Shown here: one piece after another, positions 54,670 to 63,322 of the stretch
Position numbering within the stretch: position 1 is the stretch's first letter
Layout: every line of letters begins with the position of its first letter
NCBI GenBank assembly: GCA_934351255.1
Contig: CAKRJH010000001.1
Location: 62,001 to 126,000, forward strand
Source: an uncultured Lachnospiraceae bacterium
GTDB taxonomy: Bacteria; Bacillota; Clostridia; Lachnospirales; Lachnospiraceae
Length of the DNA stretch: 64,000 bases
Direction of reading: 5' to 3'
Notes under the pieces: generated by a model
The model's input: the letters and a program-made list of their open reading frames with translations, nothing else
Told to the model about the DNA's origin: nothing
The model's database searches: none
Translations under genes and position numbers: made by a program

Positions 54670-55418
54670 CGGACTTCTACAAGAAACAGTCCGCAGGCGG
54701 GAGCGGTGAAACCGGCTGCGGCGCGGGATCTGGCCTCCAGGATGGAGGCCATTTCTTTTGGCTGTCTGCGGCCGAGCCCCACTTGCAGCAATGTGCCGGT
54801 CAGGATGCGGACCATGTGATAGAGGAATCCGTCACCGCAGAAATCCAGGATCAGGAACTGGCCGTCTCTGTGGACCTGTATGTCATGGATCGTACGCACG
54901 GTGGATTTTTTCATGTGTTTATTGTCACAAAAACTACGGAAGTCATGGGTTCCGAGAAGTGAATCCGCCGCCTGTCTCATCGCCTGCAGGTCATAGGTGC
55001 CGGATTCGGGTCTTGCGGCATAGCGTCTGCGGAAGACATCGGGTACTTCGCCCAGATCTGTCACATAGCGGTAGTGTTTGGAGGTGGCATTTAACCGGGC
55101 GTGAAAGCGGGGCGCAGCCGGTTCCACCCGCAGTACGCGGATATCCAGAGGCAGATGCGCATTGAAATGATCCCGGATCTCCTCCATGGAATAAGGTGTG
55201 CCATCGCGGTGCAGCACTTCCCCGCGGAAATTGGCCACCTGTCCCAGAGCGTGGACTCCGGCGTCGGTGCGCCCGGAGCCGTTGACGTCCGTAGGAACGT
55301 GGGTCAGCTCCTGCGCCAGGGCCTCCAGGCGCTCCTGGATGGTGTTGGATGTGTTGCCCTGTTTCTGCCAGCCGCTGTAGCGTGTGCCGTCATATTGTAA
55401 GATCAGACGATAGTTCAA
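54663..55418 (-). CDS. truA: tRNA pseudouridine(38-40) synthase
   Basis: 251 residues, normal length. TruA converts uridines 38-40 of the tRNA anticodon arm to pseudouridine. It begins 'NYRLILQYDGTRYSGWQKQG', carries the catalytic Asp in 'GSGRTDAGVHALGQVAN', and has 'ARFNATSKHYRYV'-type (here 'ARLNATSKHYRYV') and 'GDGFLYHMVRILTGTLLQVG' blocks. It is a single minus-strand gene convergent with the CmpB-like gene. Confidence 0.97.
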   Translation of the reverse strand: MNYRLILQYDGTRYSGWQKQGNTSNTIQERLEALAQELTHVPTDVNGSGRTDAGVHALGQVANFRGEVLHRDGTPYSMEEIRDHFNAHLPLDIRVLRVEPAAPRFHARLNATSKHYRYVTDLGEVPDVFRRRYAARPESGTYDLQAMRQAADSLLGTHDFRSFCDNKHMKKSTVRTIHDIQVHRDGQFLILDFCGDGFLYHMVRILTGTLLQVGLGRRQPKEMASILEARSRAAAGFTAPACGLFLVEVRY

Positions 55419-55524
55419 TGTCTTTGCCTCCGTTGCTTGATTGATACCGTAACCTTATCATGAAGGCATGGGACCGTCAATTGTGATAATTCTATAAACT
55501 GAGAGGAATCCTTCGACAATAACC

Positions 55525-55553
55525 TTGTCAATGACACAAAATTAGTATAAAAT
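55525..55553 (+). promoter_or_regulatory. Promoter of ferredoxin gene
   Basis: TTGTCA (55525-55530), 17-base spacer, TAAAAT (55548-55553); each box matches 5 of 6 positions. Confidence 0.68.
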
Positions 55554-55586
55554 GTGGGTATAAATAAGAAAAGGAGGGCTATACTA

Positions 55587-55757
55587 ATGGCATACGTAAT
55601 TGATGATACATGTGTAAGCTGTGGTGCTTGCGCTGGCGGATGTCCTGTTGGAGCGATTGCAGAGGGTGCTGAGCATTATGAGATTGATGCAGATTCCTGC
55701 ATCAGCTGTGGTGCTTGTGCTGGTGTTTGTCCATCTGGAGCTATCAGCGAGGAGTAA
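55587..55757 (+). CDS. 2[4Fe-4S] clostridial-type ferredoxin
   Basis: 56 residues from ATG 55587 (AAGGAGGG upstream), the standard size of clostridial ferredoxin. Two complete CxxCxxCxxxCP motifs are visible, 'CVSCGACAGGCP' and 'CISCGACAGVCP', each completing the other's cluster. It is a cytosolic low-potential electron carrier, a likely partner of pyruvate:ferredoxin oxidoreductase and of the [FeFe]-hydrogenase implied by hydG. It has its own promoter and a terminator, so it can be expressed strongly alone. Confidence 0.97.
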   Translation: MAYVIDDTCVSCGACAGGCPVGAIAEGAEHYEIDADSCISCGACAGVCPSGAISEE

Positions 55758-55785
55758 TCCCATCAAACAGACAAAACAAACAGAT

Positions 55786-55830
55786 CAACGGGAGGGCTGC
55801 TGTACAATATGGCTGGTAGCCCTTTTGTTG
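55786..55830 (+). terminator. Terminator of ferredoxin gene
   Basis: GGGCTGC pairs with GTAGCCC, extended outward by CAAC/GTTG and G-T pairs, and carries TTTT in the 3' arm. Confidence 0.7.
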
Positions 55831-55854
55831 TGAATTTTATGAAGGGAGGATCAT

Positions 55855-56061
55855 ATGGACGCAAGAGTGACAAAAGACATGGTCATTGCAGATATGCTGC
55901 AGATCGATCCGGGCATTGGACCAATCCTGATGGCTTCCGGAATGCACTGCATCGGCTGTCCTGCATCTCAGGGGGAGACGCTGGAAGAGGCAGCGATGGT
56001 TCACGGCATGAATGCTGATGAGCTGATGGTAGCAGTCAATGACTATCTCGCAAAGAAATAA
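55855..56061 (+). CDS. DUF1858 domain protein
   Basis: 68 residues; AAGGGAGG precedes the ATG. The sequence fits DUF1858 (a small redox-disulfide family often linked to hybrid-cluster protein): 'VTKDMVIADMLQIDPG' at the start and 'GMHCIGCPASQGETLEEAA' with its CxxC. The family is thought to bind or sense through the two cysteines; its exact role is unknown. It follows ferredoxin at ~100 bases behind that gene's terminator, so it may be partly read-through or have an unseen promoter. Confidence 0.9.
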   Translation: MDARVTKDMVIADMLQIDPGIGPILMASGMHCIGCPASQGETLEEAAMVHGMNADELMVAVNDYLAKK

Positions 56062-56074
56062 TCAATCAAAAAAG

Positions 56075-56110
56075 CGGTACATCGTCTGAGTGGATGATGT
56101 ACCGTTTTTC
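56075..56110 (+). terminator. Terminator after DUF1858 gene
   Basis: A 12-pair stem CGGTACATCGTC/GATGATGTACCG with loop TGAGTG, then five T; it may also serve the convergent mecA on the other strand (A run upstream). Confidence 0.9.
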
Positions 56111-56161
56111 TTATGTTGATATTTTCAGATAATATTGACATTTACAGGGATGCATTGTCCT

Positions 56162-56887
56162 TTACAGGGATGACAGAACCTGGATCGCATTGCCGTCGAT
56201 CAGAGGTTCAAAATGTTCGGTATAGTAAGATGCGCTGGCATAGGTGTTGCGCACCAGTGTGCCGTATTCGCAGATGCGGTTGCATACGCGTGCAAACTCC
56301 TCCGGCGTGTGTCCGGTCTTATGTGCCACCAGATAATACAGTCCCTTGCGGGAATCCTTGTAGAGTGTATTCTGACCGTGATAGACGGTCGCAAGGGTGG
56401 CAGCCAGGTCTGTGAGCTCTTCCATGTGATGGAAGGAAAAGACACTGAACATGTCACGGTTCGCCGCAGGATCTGTCTGTTCGGAAGCGGCCTGTCTGTG
56501 GTTGGGATCGGACGGCGTTTCTGCCTGTCCATGTCCGGCAGAGATCTCCTCAATCTCTCCGAACGGATATGCAGGATCCGCTGTGAGAGTATCTTCCTGA
56601 GGGGAAAACTGGGAAAATCTGGCATCCAGTTCCTCAGGATCATCCATCAGCGTGATCAGAAGGATCAGAGTGTCTGTGTTGACCGGGATGGCCTCCACCA
56701 TGAGAGGGACATCCGTCTGCGGGAGAAATCCAAACTCATAAGAAGCCTGCTCCAGCATATCCCGGAACAGGGATTTGGCTTTGTCAGAACCATAGGCCAG
56801 CTCGCTGAGTTTCAGATCGCGGCTGGTCAGATCTTTCTGGTTCAGGGTACAACGGATCTGACGGTCATTTATCTTTTCAATTCGCAT
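56162..56887 (-). CDS. mecA: Adaptor protein MecA
   Basis: 241 residues from the ATG at 56887 (AGGAGG 7 bases upstream; a GTG two codons earlier is less well placed). MecA brings substrates to ClpC/ClpP. The N-terminal part ('MRIEKINDRQIRCTLNQKDL', 'LFRDMLEQASYEFGF', 'PLMVEAIPVNTDTLILLIT') and the C-terminal domain ('LYKDSRKGLYYLVAHK', 'FARVCNRICEYGT') follow the family, joined by a variable acidic linker. clpC is not in the window. MecA is usually linked to competence and stress proteolysis in Firmicutes. Confidence 0.93.
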   Translation of the reverse strand: MRIEKINDRQIRCTLNQKDLTSRDLKLSELAYGSDKAKSLFRDMLEQASYEFGFLPQTDVPLMVEAIPVNTDTLILLITLMDDPEELDARFSQFSPQEDTLTADPAYPFGEIEEISAGHGQAETPSDPNHRQAASEQTDPAANRDMFSVFSFHHMEELTDLAATLATVYHGQNTLYKDSRKGLYYLVAHKTGHTPEEFARVCNRICEYGTLVRNTYASASYYTEHFEPLIDGNAIQVLSSL

Positions 56888-57105
56888 AGCCACACCTCCT
56901 GTCCGTCCGGGTTTCGTTCTATCGCAAAAATGCGACTGTTACTTCTGATATTTTACCCCAAATTCTGTGAAATTGGCAAGGCAAAATATGACAGAATGAC
57001 GATAGAATGACGAATTGTGAGGAAAATGTGAGAAAACGAGAAAAAATTCGGAATAACTAACAAAAATGGAGGAGGTTTTTCTACGGCAATGCGTGAATCT
57101 GGGGC

Positions 57106-57135
57106 TTGCCAGAGTAAATGTACGACATCTATAAT
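57106..57135 (+). promoter_or_regulatory. Promoter of small ORF
   Basis: TTGCCA (57106-57111), 18-base spacer, consensus TATAAT (57130-57135). Confidence 0.62.
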
Positions 57136-57178
57136 AGAGGCATAGCAGACGGGCCAGATCAAGGAAAGGAGGATGGGA

Positions 57179-57277
57179 GTGTTTCGTCAGCCGTCGCCAC
57201 GGACCGGCGCTATGGTTAAATCTCAGGAATGGATAATAAACGTATATCACAGTACCTACTGGATCCATGTATTCTAA
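57179..57277 (+). CDS. Candidate 32-residue small protein
   Basis: GTG 57179 is 6 bases after a perfect AAAGGAGG (57165-57172) and the frame runs 32 codons to TAA at 57275-57277, behind a good promoter. The peptide starts 'MFRQPSPRTGAMVK' and ends 'VYHSTYWIHVF'; it is aromatic-rich toward the C-terminus with no clear signal peptide. A T-run at 57304-57311 follows, but the preceding stem is weak. It could be a small protein, a leader peptide or part of a regulatory RNA. The rest of the 56888-57533 gap shows no other gene. Confidence 0.5.
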   Translation: MFRQPSPRTGAMVKSQEWIINVYHSTYWIHVF

Positions 57278-57442
57278 ATTCTACCGGCGAATCGGGGCTG
57301 ACCGTTTTTTTCAAAGAGAGTGGCATTGGAGCATTTACCTCAATCGGTGGAAGCCAGTCATTCTGATCAATCGAAAACTGGAGGACGGGGAACCGTCTGT
57401 TCCTGCCCGGTACAGACGATGTTTCCCGGATCTGCAGTTTGT

Positions 57443-57471
57443 TTGCATGAATATATATGTAGTGGTATACT
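57443..57471 (+). promoter_or_regulatory. Promoter of GH18 gene
   Basis: TTGCAT (57443-57448), 17-base spacer, TATACT (57466-57471). The start would lie ~55 bases before the ATG at 57534. Confidence 0.5.
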
Positions 57472-57533
57472 GACTGTGTATAACGTATTTTGGAAGATAC
57501 ACATTTCTATAAATCGACAAGTGAGGGATACCT

Positions 57534-59234
57534 ATGAAGAAGACGAAGATACTCATCCCGGTGATTGCCGTGATCGTGGTCCTGGGGGCCATATTCGCAG
57601 CAATCTGGGTGAAAAAATATAAACCGACATCACGCATGGCGGATCTGGATGCCTACTTTGGCAACGAAAAAGGGGAGATCACCCTTGTGATGGGAGACAC
57701 CATCTGTGAGCAGAAGGGATTGTATCAGGACGGCCATGTGTATGTGGATGCCGATACGGTGAATACCTATCTGAACAAGCGTTTTTACTGGGATTCCTAT
57801 GAGAATATGATGCTGTATACGACATCAAAGTCTGTGTATACACTGGAGCCGGACAGCCTGGAGTATAAGGAAAATAACAGCAAGGGTACGTTGGATTATG
57901 TGGCGCTGACGATGAAGGATGTGACCCCATATCTTGCACTGGATTATGTCGCACAGTATACGGCATTGGATTACAAGGTGTACGAGAAACCGGATCGTGC
58001 AGTGATCACATATCGTTTCGGCGAAGACGAGGACTATGTCAAGGCAGCCAAAGACACGGAGGTCAGAAACGGTGCAGGCATCAAACATCCGATCCTGGCA
58101 AAGGTCAAGAAGAGTGACAAACTTCGCTTCCTTGAAAAGGGCAAAGGAGAGAAGCCGTTTGATAAGGTGATGACCGAGTCCGGCATTGTGGGATACATTG
58201 ACCGCGAGAAGATCGGAAGCAGATTCCGGGAAGCACAGACCACCGAGTTCCGGGAGGAGACCTATACTCACATTACCAGCGACAAAAAGATCAATCTGGT
58301 GTGGCATCAGGTGACATCTTCCTATGCGAATGAGGGATTGTTAAATCTGCTGAATGCGACCAAGGGAGTCAATGTCGTGGTGCCGACATGGTTCCGTGTC
58401 TCCAAGAACAAAGGGGAGATCACATCCCTTGCCAGCGACAGCTATGTGGAACGTGCTCACGGCCTGGGAGTACAGGTCTGGGGGCTGTGTGATGATTTCG
58501 GCTCAGACAGCAAGATTGCGGTTGTGCTTTCCAGAACATCATCCCGGCGTAAGCTGGCCAAGAATCTGGTGGCAGAGGCGATCCGCTATGAACTGGATGG
58601 TATCAACATTGACTTTGAGTATGTAAAGTCAGAGGGCGGAAAGGATTTTATACAGTTTATCCGCGAACTGGGAATCATGTGCCGCAACAACGGCATTGTC
58701 CTGGCGGTCGATAATTACCCGCCGGCAAGTTATAACAATTACTATGACCGTGAAGAACAGGCCAAAGTGGCAGATTATGTGATCGTGATGGCATATGATG
58801 AGTATTTTGCCGGATCGGAGACTGCCGGACCGGTTTCCTCACTGACCTATGTACAGGATGGTGTGGACAATACGATCGCGCAGGGGGTTCCTGCCGGACA
58901 GCTCATCGTAGGTCTGCCATTTTACAGCCGTCTCTGGAAGGAGACGAAGAATAAATCCGGTGAGATCAAGGTCTCTTCTGAGGCCTACGGTATGAACCGC
59001 GCCAAGAGTATTCTGACCGAAGAGGGGGCCAGGGTAAGTTGGGACGATCTGACCGGCATGAATTACGGAGAATTCAAATCCGGATCAGCCACCTACAAGA
59101 TGTGGCTGGAGAATGATAAATCCCTGACGGAGAAGATCCGGTATGCCACAGGCAAGGATGTGGCAGGTCTTGCATTCTGGAAACTGGGGTTGGAAGATTC
59201 TGCCATCTGGGATACGATCATCAAATATAACTGA
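57534..59234 (+). CDS. Membrane-anchored GH18-type glycosidase
   Basis: 566 residues. One N-terminal membrane helix or signal anchor ('ILIPVIAVIVVLGAIFAAIW') exports it. Residues ~45-170 look like a copper-amine-oxidase-N-type beta domain ('YVDADTVNTYLNKRFYWD'), then an SH3-like segment (~175-235). The glycosyl hydrolase 18 barrel (~250-560) holds the motif DxxDxDxE in 'LDGINIDFEYV', with the catalytic Glu intact, plus 'VIVMAYDEYF' and 'GLPFYSRLW'. Relatives of this layout cut peptidoglycan, including spore cortex fragments (YaaH/SleL group), or act on chitin-like glycans. The wall amidase next to it favours a peptidoglycan role. Confidence 0.9.
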   Translation: MKKTKILIPVIAVIVVLGAIFAAIWVKKYKPTSRMADLDAYFGNEKGEITLVMGDTICEQKGLYQDGHVYVDADTVNTYLNKRFYWDSYENMMLYTTSKSVYTLEPDSLEYKENNSKGTLDYVALTMKDVTPYLALDYVAQYTALDYKVYEKPDRAVITYRFGEDEDYVKAAKDTEVRNGAGIKHPILAKVKKSDKLRFLEKGKGEKPFDKVMTESGIVGYIDREKIGSRFREAQTTEFREETYTHITSDKKINLVWHQVTSSYANEGLLNLLNATKGVNVVVPTWFRVSKNKGEITSLASDSYVERAHGLGVQVWGLCDDFGSDSKIAVVLSRTSSRRKLAKNLVAEAIRYELDGINIDFEYVKSEGGKDFIQFIRELGIMCRNNGIVLAVDNYPPASYNNYYDREEQAKVADYVIVMAYDEYFAGSETAGPVSSLTYVQDGVDNTIAQGVPAGQLIVGLPFYSRLWKETKNKSGEIKVSSEAYGMNRAKSILTEEGARVSWDDLTGMNYGEFKSGSATYKMWLENDKSLTEKIRYATGKDVAGLAFWKLGLEDSAIWDTIIKYN

Positions 59235-59295
59235 CAGCATACTATCTGTGCGCAGGCTATCATATACTTTATTGATATCCGAAAGGCGATGCGAT

Positions 59296-60036
59296 ATGAA
59301 GATAAGTCGATGGGCATACCACAGATTATGGAAAGGGCTGATCGCTCTGGCCGTGACGATGGTTCCGGTGATCCTGCTGGGACTGGTCCAGACCGGATGC
59401 CGGGAGAAATTCAGTCAGGCAAAGAAGACGACCGCCCGGTATACCGTGGTGATCGATCCCGGACATGGGGGATATGACTGCGGAAAACTGGGAGTGGGGG
59501 ATATCGAGGAAAAGGATATCAACCTGCAGATCTCTCTGATTCTCGCGGGGATTCTCCGGCAGAATGACTGTCAGGTGATCATGACGAGAAAAGATGACAC
59601 GGCTCCATTTACGGAGGGGATGGAACAAAACAAAACATCCGAACTGCGTGAGAGATGCCGGATTATTGATGAAAGCCGGGCGGATGTCGCGGTGAGCATT
59701 CACCAGAACAGTTATCCGAGCCAGCAGGTGCATGGTGCACAGGTGTTTTATGCACAGGGTTCGGAGCAGGGAAGGAAACTGGCGGAACAGATGCAGATAC
59801 AGCTCAGACAGCATCTGGATCCGGAGAATCTCCGGCAGGCCAAGGCCAATCCATCGTATTATATACTGACACATACAAAGACTCCCACCGTTATTGCGGA
59901 GTGCGGATTTTTGTCGCAGGCCGAGGAGGCCTCCAGACTGGCACAGCCGGTCTATCAGAGGAGGGTTGCCTGGGCTGTGGCGATGGCAGTGTTGCAATAT
60001 CTGGGAGAAGAAGATCTGGAAGAAGGACAGATATGA
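59296..60036 (+). CDS. cwlD: N-acetylmuramoyl-L-alanine amidase, CwlD-like
   Basis: 246 residues from ATG 59296; the ribosome site (GAAAGGCG) is modest. An N-terminal hydrophobic segment with a possible lipobox ('LGLVQTGC') exports it. The Amidase_3 fold has zinc ligands in 'IDPGHGGYD' (His), 'EEKDINLQI' (Glu), 'VSIHQNSY' (His) and the catalytic Glu in 'VIAECGFLS'. Size and lack of a wall-binding domain match CwlD, which prepares muramic lactam in spore cortex; a vegetative amidase is possible. It overlaps sua5 by 4 bases. Confidence 0.85.
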   Translation: MKISRWAYHRLWKGLIALAVTMVPVILLGLVQTGCREKFSQAKKTTARYTVVIDPGHGGYDCGKLGVGDIEEKDINLQISLILAGILRQNDCQVIMTRKDDTAPFTEGMEQNKTSELRERCRIIDESRADVAVSIHQNSYPSQQVHGAQVFYAQGSEQGRKLAEQMQIQLRQHLDPENLRQAKANPSYYILTHTKTPTVIAECGFLSQAEEASRLAQPVYQRRVAWAVAMAVLQYLGEEDLEEGQI

Positions 60037-61097
60037 ATACAAAACACGTTACTATGACTATGGAAGATCTGCGGAGTCCGCAGATGCAGGAAGCCTGTGA
60101 GATCTTACAACAAGGAGGGCTGGTGGCATTTCCTACGGAGACTGTATATGGTCTGGGAGGGGATGCGCTGAACCCGGACTCCTCCAGAAAAATATACGGA
60201 GCCAAGGGGAGACCGTCCGACAACCCGCTGATCGTACATATTGCGGATATGGAGAGCCTGCCGCGGGTGGCTTCACATATCAGTGAAAAGGCGATGACTC
60301 TGGCACGTACATTCTGGCCGGGGCCGATGACGCTGATCTTTGACAAGCAGCCCGAGGTGCCGCTTGAGACGACGGGAGGTTTGGAGACGGTGGCAGTGCG
60401 TATGCCGTCCCATCCGATCGCACAGGAGCTGATCCGACAGTCCGGTGTGTATGTGGCCGCGCCAAGTGCCAATGCATCCGGACGTCCGAGTCCGACCAGA
60501 GCATCCCATGTGGCGGAAGATCTGGATGGACGGATAGATATGATCATTGACGGTGACAGCCTCAAAGATACCAGTATCGGGCTGGAGTCGACGATCGTAG
60601 ATATGACGGTGGAGCCGCCGATGATCCTGCGGCCGGGTTATATTACCCGGGAGATGCTGGAGGAGGCAGTGGGAACAGTAGAAGTAGACCCTGCGATTGA
60701 GAACCGGACACGCACAGGCAACCGTGTTGCGAAGGCACCGGGCATGAAATACCGCCATTATGCGCCGAAGGGACAGATGACGATTGTCGAGGGACCACAG
60801 GAGAAGGTGGTAGACACGATCAATGATCTGGTGCGTGAGAAAAAGGCGCTGGGCTGCAAGGTGGCAGTGATCGCCACCAGTGAGACAGCAGGTCTGTATC
60901 AGTGCGAGCTGGTGCGATGCGCCGGATCCCGTCAGGTGAAGGGTTCGATCGCAGCCGGATTATATGATATACTCAGAGAGATGGACCATCTGGGGGCGGA
61001 GTTTATCTTTGCCGAGAGTTTTCAGGACGATGCGCTGGGGACAGCGATCATGAATCGTATGATCAAGGCGGCAGGGTACCATCTGATTCAGGTTTAG
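60033..61097 (+). CDS. sua5: L-threonylcarbamoyladenylate synthase (Sua5/YwlC type)
   Basis: 354 residues from ATG 60033, overlapping the amidase stop (ATGA). The long two-domain form is present: a YrdC domain with 'GGLVAFPTETVYGLGGDA', 'KIYGAKGRPSDNPLIVHI', 'FWPGPMTLIF' and 'VAVRMPSHPIAQELI', then the C-terminal Sua5 domain ('APGMKYRHYAPKGQM', 'GAEFIFAESF', 'AIMNRMIKAAGYH'). It makes threonylcarbamoyl-AMP from threonine, bicarbonate and ATP for the t6A37 tRNA modification. The sua5-phosphatase-rpiB order copies the ywlC-ywlE-rpiB arrangement known in Bacillus. Confidence 0.96.
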   Translation: MNTKHVTMTMEDLRSPQMQEACEILQQGGLVAFPTETVYGLGGDALNPDSSRKIYGAKGRPSDNPLIVHIADMESLPRVASHISEKAMTLARTFWPGPMTLIFDKQPEVPLETTGGLETVAVRMPSHPIAQELIRQSGVYVAAPSANASGRPSPTRASHVAEDLDGRIDMIIDGDSLKDTSIGLESTIVDMTVEPPMILRPGYITREMLEEAVGTVEVDPAIENRTRTGNRVAKAPGMKYRHYAPKGQMTIVEGPQEKVVDTINDLVREKKALGCKVAVIATSETAGLYQCELVRCAGSRQVKGSIAAGLYDILREMDHLGAEFIFAESFQDDALGTAIMNRMIKAAGYHLIQV

Positions 61098-61113
61098 GAA
61101 GGGGTGATATGTA

Positions 61114-61641
61114 TTGGTAGTATATGATCAGGTGATTTTTCTGTGTAAGAGCAATACCTGTGTGAGTCCGATGGCAGAAGCCATTTACCGTGCGAAAGCG
61201 GCACAGGAGATGCCTGTCAGCCGGTCAAGGGGACTTGTGGTTCTGTTTGAGGAGCCGATCAGCCCGAAGGTGGATCAGCTTTTGATCCAGCATCATCTGA
61301 GTCTGAGCAAACACAGGACCTCACGCGCATTGAAAAAGTCGGATGTGACACCATCTACGCTGGTGCTCACCATGACCTTTGGAGAGAAGGTGCAGATGCT
61401 GGATGATTATCCGGATGCACATGTCTATACGCTGGGAGAATATGTGGGAGAAGATACCGATGTTCCGGATCCGTATGGGGGAGACGAGGAACAGTATGAT
61501 CAACTGTTTGATATCCTGTGCCGCAGGATCGAGCAGATGATCGCCAAACTGAGTGACGACAACAAGGCTGCAAAAGAGGCAGAGGTGGAAGAGGCACTTG
61601 CCATTGTGCAGGAGATGGAAAAAATGGAGGAAGACACATGA
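61114..61641 (+). CDS. LMW protein-tyrosine-phosphatase homologue lacking the P-loop Arg
   Basis: 175 residues, TTG start at 61114 (GGAAGGGG upstream; the ATG before it is out of frame). The low-molecular-weight PTP fold begins with the P-loop, which is normally C-x5-R as in 'CTGNTCRSPMAE'; here it reads 'CKSNTCVSPMAE', so the catalytic Cys remains but the invariant Arg is Val (GTG). The general-acid region 'VPDPYGGDEEQYD' is kept. The last ~25 residues are an acidic helical extension not usual for the family. Its place between sua5 and rpiB is that of YwlE, the arginine phosphatase. It may be inactive or bind a ligand. Confidence 0.85.
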   Translation: MVVYDQVIFLCKSNTCVSPMAEAIYRAKAAQEMPVSRSRGLVVLFEEPISPKVDQLLIQHHLSLSKHRTSRALKKSDVTPSTLVLTMTFGEKVQMLDDYPDAHVYTLGEYVGEDTDVPDPYGGDEEQYDQLFDILCRRIEQMIAKLSDDNKAAKEAEVEEALAIVQEMEKMEEDT

Positions 61642-62078
61642 TAGCATTGGGTTGTGACCATGGTGGATATGGATTAAAACAGGAGATTATCGGATACCTG
61701 AAGCAGCAGGGGATTGAGTATCAGGACTATGGCTGTTTTGATGAGTCATCCTGTGATTATCCTGTGTATGCCAAGAAGGTGGCACATGCCGTGGCAGAGG
61801 GAACTTGCGAGCAGGGCATCCTGATCTGCGGGACCGGCATCGGCATCTCGATCGCGGCCAATAAAGTCAGGGGGATCCGCGCTGCACTCTGTCATGACGT
61901 GTTCAGCGCAGAGGCAACGCGTCTCCACAATGACGCCAATATTCTGGCAATGGGAGCCAGGGTAATCGGACCGGGGCTGGCCATCAAGATCGTGGATACG
62001 TTTTTGAACACTCCGTTTTCCGGAGAAGAAAGACATATCAACCGCATCCGTCAGATTGAAGATGAGGCCGATTCTTGA
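61638..62078 (+). CDS. rpiB: Ribose-5-phosphate isomerase B
   Basis: 146 residues, overlapping the previous gene by 4 bases. RpiB interconverts ribose-5-P and ribulose-5-P in the pentose phosphate pathway. Family motifs: 'IALGCDHGGYGLKQEII', 'DYPVYAKKVAHAV', 'GILICGTGIGISIAANK' (active-site region with the catalytic Cys) and 'HNDANILAMGARVIG'. It feeds the same pentose pool that phosphoketolase at the other end of the window uses. Confidence 0.96.
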   Translation: MIALGCDHGGYGLKQEIIGYLKQQGIEYQDYGCFDESSCDYPVYAKKVAHAVAEGTCEQGILICGTGIGISIAANKVRGIRAALCHDVFSAEATRLHNDANILAMGARVIGPGLAIKIVDTFLNTPFSGEERHINRIRQIEDEADS

Positions 62079-62168
62079 CACCGGAAAAAGCAAGTATTAC
62101 AATGAACGTTAGCAGACAAAAGATCTCAAAATAATTCCCGAGCGGAAGAGATGAAAGGAAGTAATAAC

Positions 62169-63194
62169 ATGGCAAAAAAAGACATCGATTGGAGTAGCAT
62201 TGGATTTGGCTACATTGAGACAGACAAACGATTCGTATCCAACTTTAAGAATGGTGCATGGGACGAGGGAGCGCTGGTCAGTGACAGCACTGTGACGATC
62301 AGTGAGTGTGCCTGTGTTCTTCAGTATGCACAGACCGTATTTGAGGGCCTGAAGGCATATACGACAGAGGATGGACATGTGGTCTGCTTCCGCCCTGATC
62401 TGAATGCAGCTCGTCTGGCACAGTCTGCAGAAAGACTGAAGATGCCGGTTTTCCCGGAGGATAAGTTTGTGGAGGCTGTCGTAAATACAGTTAAGGCAAA
62501 CATAGATTATGTTCCGCCATATGGTTCCGGAGCAACTTTATATATTCGTCCATATATGTTCGGAAGCAACGCAGTTATCGGTGTAAAGCCGGCTGAGGAG
62601 TATCAGTTCCGTATCTTCTGTACTCCGGTTGGCCCTTACTTCAAGGGCGGTGCAAAGCCGATTACGATCCGTGTATGTGATTATGACCGTGCAGCACCTC
62701 ATGGTACGGGCCATATCAAGGCTGGTCTGAACTATGCGATGAGTTTATATGCGATCGTAGATGCCCATGAGAAAGGGTTTGATGAGAACATGTACCTGGA
62801 TGCAGCTACCCGTACCAAGGTAGAGGAGACAGGTGGAGCAAACTTCCTGTTTGTAACCAAGGACGGCAAGGTAGTTACACCAAAGTCCAACAGTATTCTT
62901 CCATCTATCACACGTCGTTCCCTGGTTCAGGTTGCCAGAGATTATCTGGGACTTGAGGTTGAGGAGAGAGAAGTATACTTCGATGAGGTAAAGGATTTTG
63001 CAGAGTGTGGTCTTTGCGGTACTGCAGCCGTTATTTCTCCGGTCGGCAAGATCGTAGATCATGGCAAGGAGATCTGTCTTCCAAGTGGTATGGAGAAGAT
63101 GGGACCGGTTACCCAGAAACTGTATGAGACACTGACAGGCATTCAGATGGGCCGTATCGAGGCACCGGAAGGATGGATCAAGGTAATCGAGTAA
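62169..63194 (+). CDS. ilvE: Branched-chain amino acid aminotransferase
   Basis: 341 residues from ATG 62169 (AAAGGAAG upstream; an in-frame ATG at 62151 has no site). A class IV PLP aminotransferase that interconverts Leu, Ile or Val and their 2-oxo acids. Visible signatures: 'YAQTVFEGLKAY', the PLP-lysine region 'GHIKAGLNYAMSL', 'EETGGANFLFV' and 'ECGLCGTAAVISPVGKI', which matches the long BCAT group. Ketoisovalerate from valine also feeds panB. Single gene with a long hairpin downstream. Confidence 0.96.
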   Translation: MAKKDIDWSSIGFGYIETDKRFVSNFKNGAWDEGALVSDSTVTISECACVLQYAQTVFEGLKAYTTEDGHVVCFRPDLNAARLAQSAERLKMPVFPEDKFVEAVVNTVKANIDYVPPYGSGATLYIRPYMFGSNAVIGVKPAEEYQFRIFCTPVGPYFKGGAKPITIRVCDYDRAAPHGTGHIKAGLNYAMSLYAIVDAHEKGFDENMYLDAATRTKVEETGGANFLFVTKDGKVVTPKSNSILPSITRRSLVQVARDYLGLEVEEREVYFDEVKDFAECGLCGTAAVISPVGKIVDHGKEICLPSGMEKMGPVTQKLYETLTGIQMGRIEAPEGWIKVIE

Positions 63195-63262
63195 TTTACA
63201 GAGCATACACAGAATATTTTCCGGCAGACCTTTTGGGGCTACCGGATCAAAAAGGCATATAT

Positions 63263-63302
63263 ACAGCCCGGAGGTTTGGAGTGTTCCAAACCTCCGGGCT
63301 GT
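63263..63302. terminator. Long perfect hairpin between ilvE and the SPOCS/LysM gene
   Basis: An 18-pair perfect stem (63263-63280 with 63285-63302) and a GTGT loop lie between convergent genes. The T tract is short on both strands, yet the position suggests a shared two-way terminator. Confidence 0.75.
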
Positions 63303-63322
63303 TTGCATGGATCGGAAGTTCA

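Noticed and set aside
57100..57320. c-di-GMP or other named riboswitch in the gap before the GH18 gene
   Set aside because: No conserved core of any riboswitch I know; a small ORF explains the signals better.
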